Part shown: positions 62,855 through 64,000 of the stretch, in pieces
Layout of the letters: each line of letters starts with the position of its first letter
Numbering within the stretch: position 1 is the stretch's first letter
Assembly: GCA_018267625.1 (NCBI GenBank)
Contig: JAFDYC010000012.1
Location: forward strand, 1-64,000
DNA length: 64,000 nucleotides
From: Bacteroidota bacterium
Lineage (GTDB): Bacteria > Bacteroidota > Bacteroidia > Chitinophagales > Chitinophagaceae
Direction: 5' to 3'
The notes under the pieces: model-generated
Told to the model about the DNA's origin: nothing
Database searches by the model: none
Seen by the model: the letters and a program-made list of their open reading frames with translations, nothing else
Position numbers and translations under genes: made by a program

Positions 62855-63421
62855 TTGACTTCTATCCTCATTGACGACGACCTGTTGTTGCGCAGCTATA
62901 AGCTTGAAGATGCTGCCGATTTGTTTCACTGCGTGGACCTTTCGCGAGCGCATTTACGCCCCTTCCTGAACTGGGTGGACCATACTACGCAGGTTGCGCA
63001 TTCGCTACAATTCATTCAAAGCTCGCTGGCCCAGCAAAACGCCGGTGAGGCATTATCGTTGGGCATCTTTTTACAACAGGAACACTGCCTGATTGGCGGC
63101 ATTGGCTTGCATCATTGGCATCAGGATGAAAAGAGAGCCCAAATTGGTTACTGGGTTGCCAAAGAATTTGAAGGACGAGGCTTTATGACCCGCAGTGCAA
63201 GCAGGCTGGTAGATTTTGCTTTTCAAAAACTGGGCTTGAATAAAGTAGAAATACATTGCCTGTCGCGTAATTCCCGCAGCCTCGCTTTGGCTCATCGGCT
63301 GGGTTTTCAGACTGAAGGCTGCATTCGACAGAGCTATCGTTCGGTGGCGGGGGCACTGGAAGATGTGGTGGTGTCGGGCATGTTGCGCGACGAGTGGAAA
63401 ACTATTTCAGAAGGCGCCTGA
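62855..63421 (+). CDS. RimJ/RimL-type GNAT acetyltransferase
   Basis: The 188-residue protein has a GNAT domain with IGGIGLHHWHQDEKRAQIGYWVAKEFEGRGFMTRSASRLVDFAFQKLGLNKVEIHCLSRNSRSLALAHRLGF. The acetyl-CoA loop is EGRGFM, and the tail is typical of RimL-like enzymes. Substrate unknown; family members acetylate ribosomal protein or other N-termini. The start is TTG: no ATG lies in frame nearby, and the family N-terminus (ILIDDDLLLRSY) begins right after it. A TAACTTGG element is just upstream. Confidence 0.88.
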   Translation: MTSILIDDDLLLRSYKLEDAADLFHCVDLSRAHLRPFLNWVDHTTQVAHSLQFIQSSLAQQNAGEALSLGIFLQQEHCLIGGIGLHHWHQDEKRAQIGYWVAKEFEGRGFMTRSASRLVDFAFQKLGLNKVEIHCLSRNSRSLALAHRLGFQTEGCIRQSYRSVAGALEDVVVSGMLRDEWKTISEGA

Positions 63422-63628
63422 ATACTTTTTTGTATAGTCTTAATTCAGCAGGCAGGCTGCTCTCAGGTTGAGGGTTTGCGAATGTTGGTAGAATAAGGCT
63501 GAGCGCGAGACTCATCACATCAGGATAATAAATTCCCGTTCCCTTCGGCAGCATCCAGCCTATTGCCACATTATATTCGCATTTCAAATACGTCGATATA
63601 GTTTAATCCATATTAAAAGCAGATAACA
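63422..63628. other. Intergenic region before the last gene
   Basis: About 207 bases, more AT-rich towards the right end. I see no gene or clear promoter. Confidence 0.45.
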
Positions 63629-64000
63629 ATGAAAAAGCAATTTCTGGTAATCCTACTCATACTGACAAGTCTGATTACCACCGCCCAAACAACTGAGGAC
63701 TCCGTATTTGACCAATTCGGAAATACTTATCCGATATCAAGTCTGGCTGTTCCAACTACAGGGGTTTCCGCAATACCAGGCGCTCAGCCATTGCTGGTAT
63801 CAAGCTGTTCGTCGGGGTACTTCCAGCTATACTTTGACACAAATAGCGGCATGGACGGTAGCTCCTCAATTGAACAAGAGAAGAGGGATGTATTATGCCA
63901 ACTTTTCTCTGACCTCTCCAACTTCATTATTTCCCCGCTCTCCAATGCGGGAAATACACAGAAGGTGAATATATTGATAGCAGATCCGGCAAAATTTTCC
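63629..64000 (+). CDS. Secreted protein, N-terminal part only (cut by the window edge)
   Basis: The open reading frame starts with MKKQFLVILLILTSLITTAQ, a signal peptide, and stays open to the window end, giving 124 residues. The mature part contains VPTTGVSAIPGAQP, CSSGYFQLYFDTNSGMDGSS and RDVLCQLFSDLSNFIISPLSNAGNTQKVNILIADP. The CSSGYFxLYFDxxSGM...RxxVCQxFxDLSxFIxSPL pattern is one I recall at the start of large type IX-secreted Bacteroidota proteins. The C-terminal sorting domain would lie beyond the window. Confidence 0.78.
   Translation, partial: MKKQFLVILLILTSLITTAQTTEDSVFDQFGNTYPISSLAVPTTGVSAIPGAQPLLVSSCSSGYFQLYFDTNSGMDGSSSIEQEKRDVLCQLFSDLSNFIISPLSNAGNTQKVNILIADPAKFS

Overview
The window reads as a chromosome segment of a free-living Bacteroidota bacterium of intermediate GC content, most likely near Chitinophagia or Saprospiria (inference). 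The evidence is the promoter type (a TTG about 17-20 nt ahead of TAnnTTTG, with several good examples), a bacillithiol enzyme (BshC), the ArgF'-type arginine pathway, a split transhydrogenase alpha subunit, tandem ClpP genes, and families typical of the phylum (DUF6056, DUF5777, DUF6089, flexirubin/aryl-polyene-type genes, a T9SS-style secreted protein). No phage, integrase, insertion sequence, CRISPR array or rRNA was seen. Gene density is high and most of the window is core metabolism.

Layout. 0-9 kb: a trans-sulfuration PLP enzyme, a DUF6056 membrane protein, a 3-oxoadipyl-CoA-type thiolase, an ACMSD-like decarboxylase, pterin carbinolamine dehydratase, BshC and an unrecognised 599-residue protein. 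9-17.3 kb: an eight-gene minus-strand arginine operon in the order GNAT acetyltransferase, argG, argC, argD, argF', argB, argE-like, argH. It is preceded by about 275 nt of leader that holds a small ORF ending in two Arg codons. 17.7-22.2 kb: a small membrane protein, a DegT-fold enzyme with His in place of the PLP lysine, a small GNAT protein, and a four-gene envelope/cytochrome operon (OB-fold, CxxxxCH protein, YceI, DUF5777). 22-29.8 kb: UvrD/PcrA helicase, a divergent Y-family polymerase, a DUF6089 protein and cyanophycin synthetase. 30-34 kb: a compact aryl-polyene/flexirubin-like set (ACP, acyltransferase, dehydratase, secreted protein, thioesterase, ketosynthase). 34.4-43.6 kb: two clpP genes, a membrane sulfatase-like protein, a methyltransferase coupled to a 49-residue membrane protein, an alpha/beta-hydrolase-like secreted protein, an S9 peptidase and an unknown protein. 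43.7-50.4 kb: dapB, a UbiA-family prenyltransferase, DUF1573, pepT, rpsT, a lytic transglycosylase, tatA and rluD. 50.7-58.1 kb: a small secreted protein, an ECF sigma factor, alanine dehydrogenase, rpoN, and pntAA-pntAB-pntB. 58.2-64 kb: a Thr-Tyr-Gly-Thr tRNA operon, comEC, purH, a RimJ/L-type acetyltransferase and the start of a secreted protein cut by the window edge.

Connections. The arginine operon runs through acylated intermediates, so the GNAT protein, ArgB, ArgC, ArgD, ArgF' and the deacylase form one chain ending in ArgG and ArgH. Arginine is a substrate of the cyanophycin synthetase about 10 kb away, although no cyanophycinase lies in the window. A palindromic intergenic repeat with the core CCTGAAcTTGtTTCAGG recurs in three clear copies and one decayed copy. 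The observations most worth following are the possible arginine attenuator leader, the His-type DegT enzyme without the Fe-S cysteines, the uncharacterised cysteine-containing 599-residue protein and the apparently leaderless promoters.
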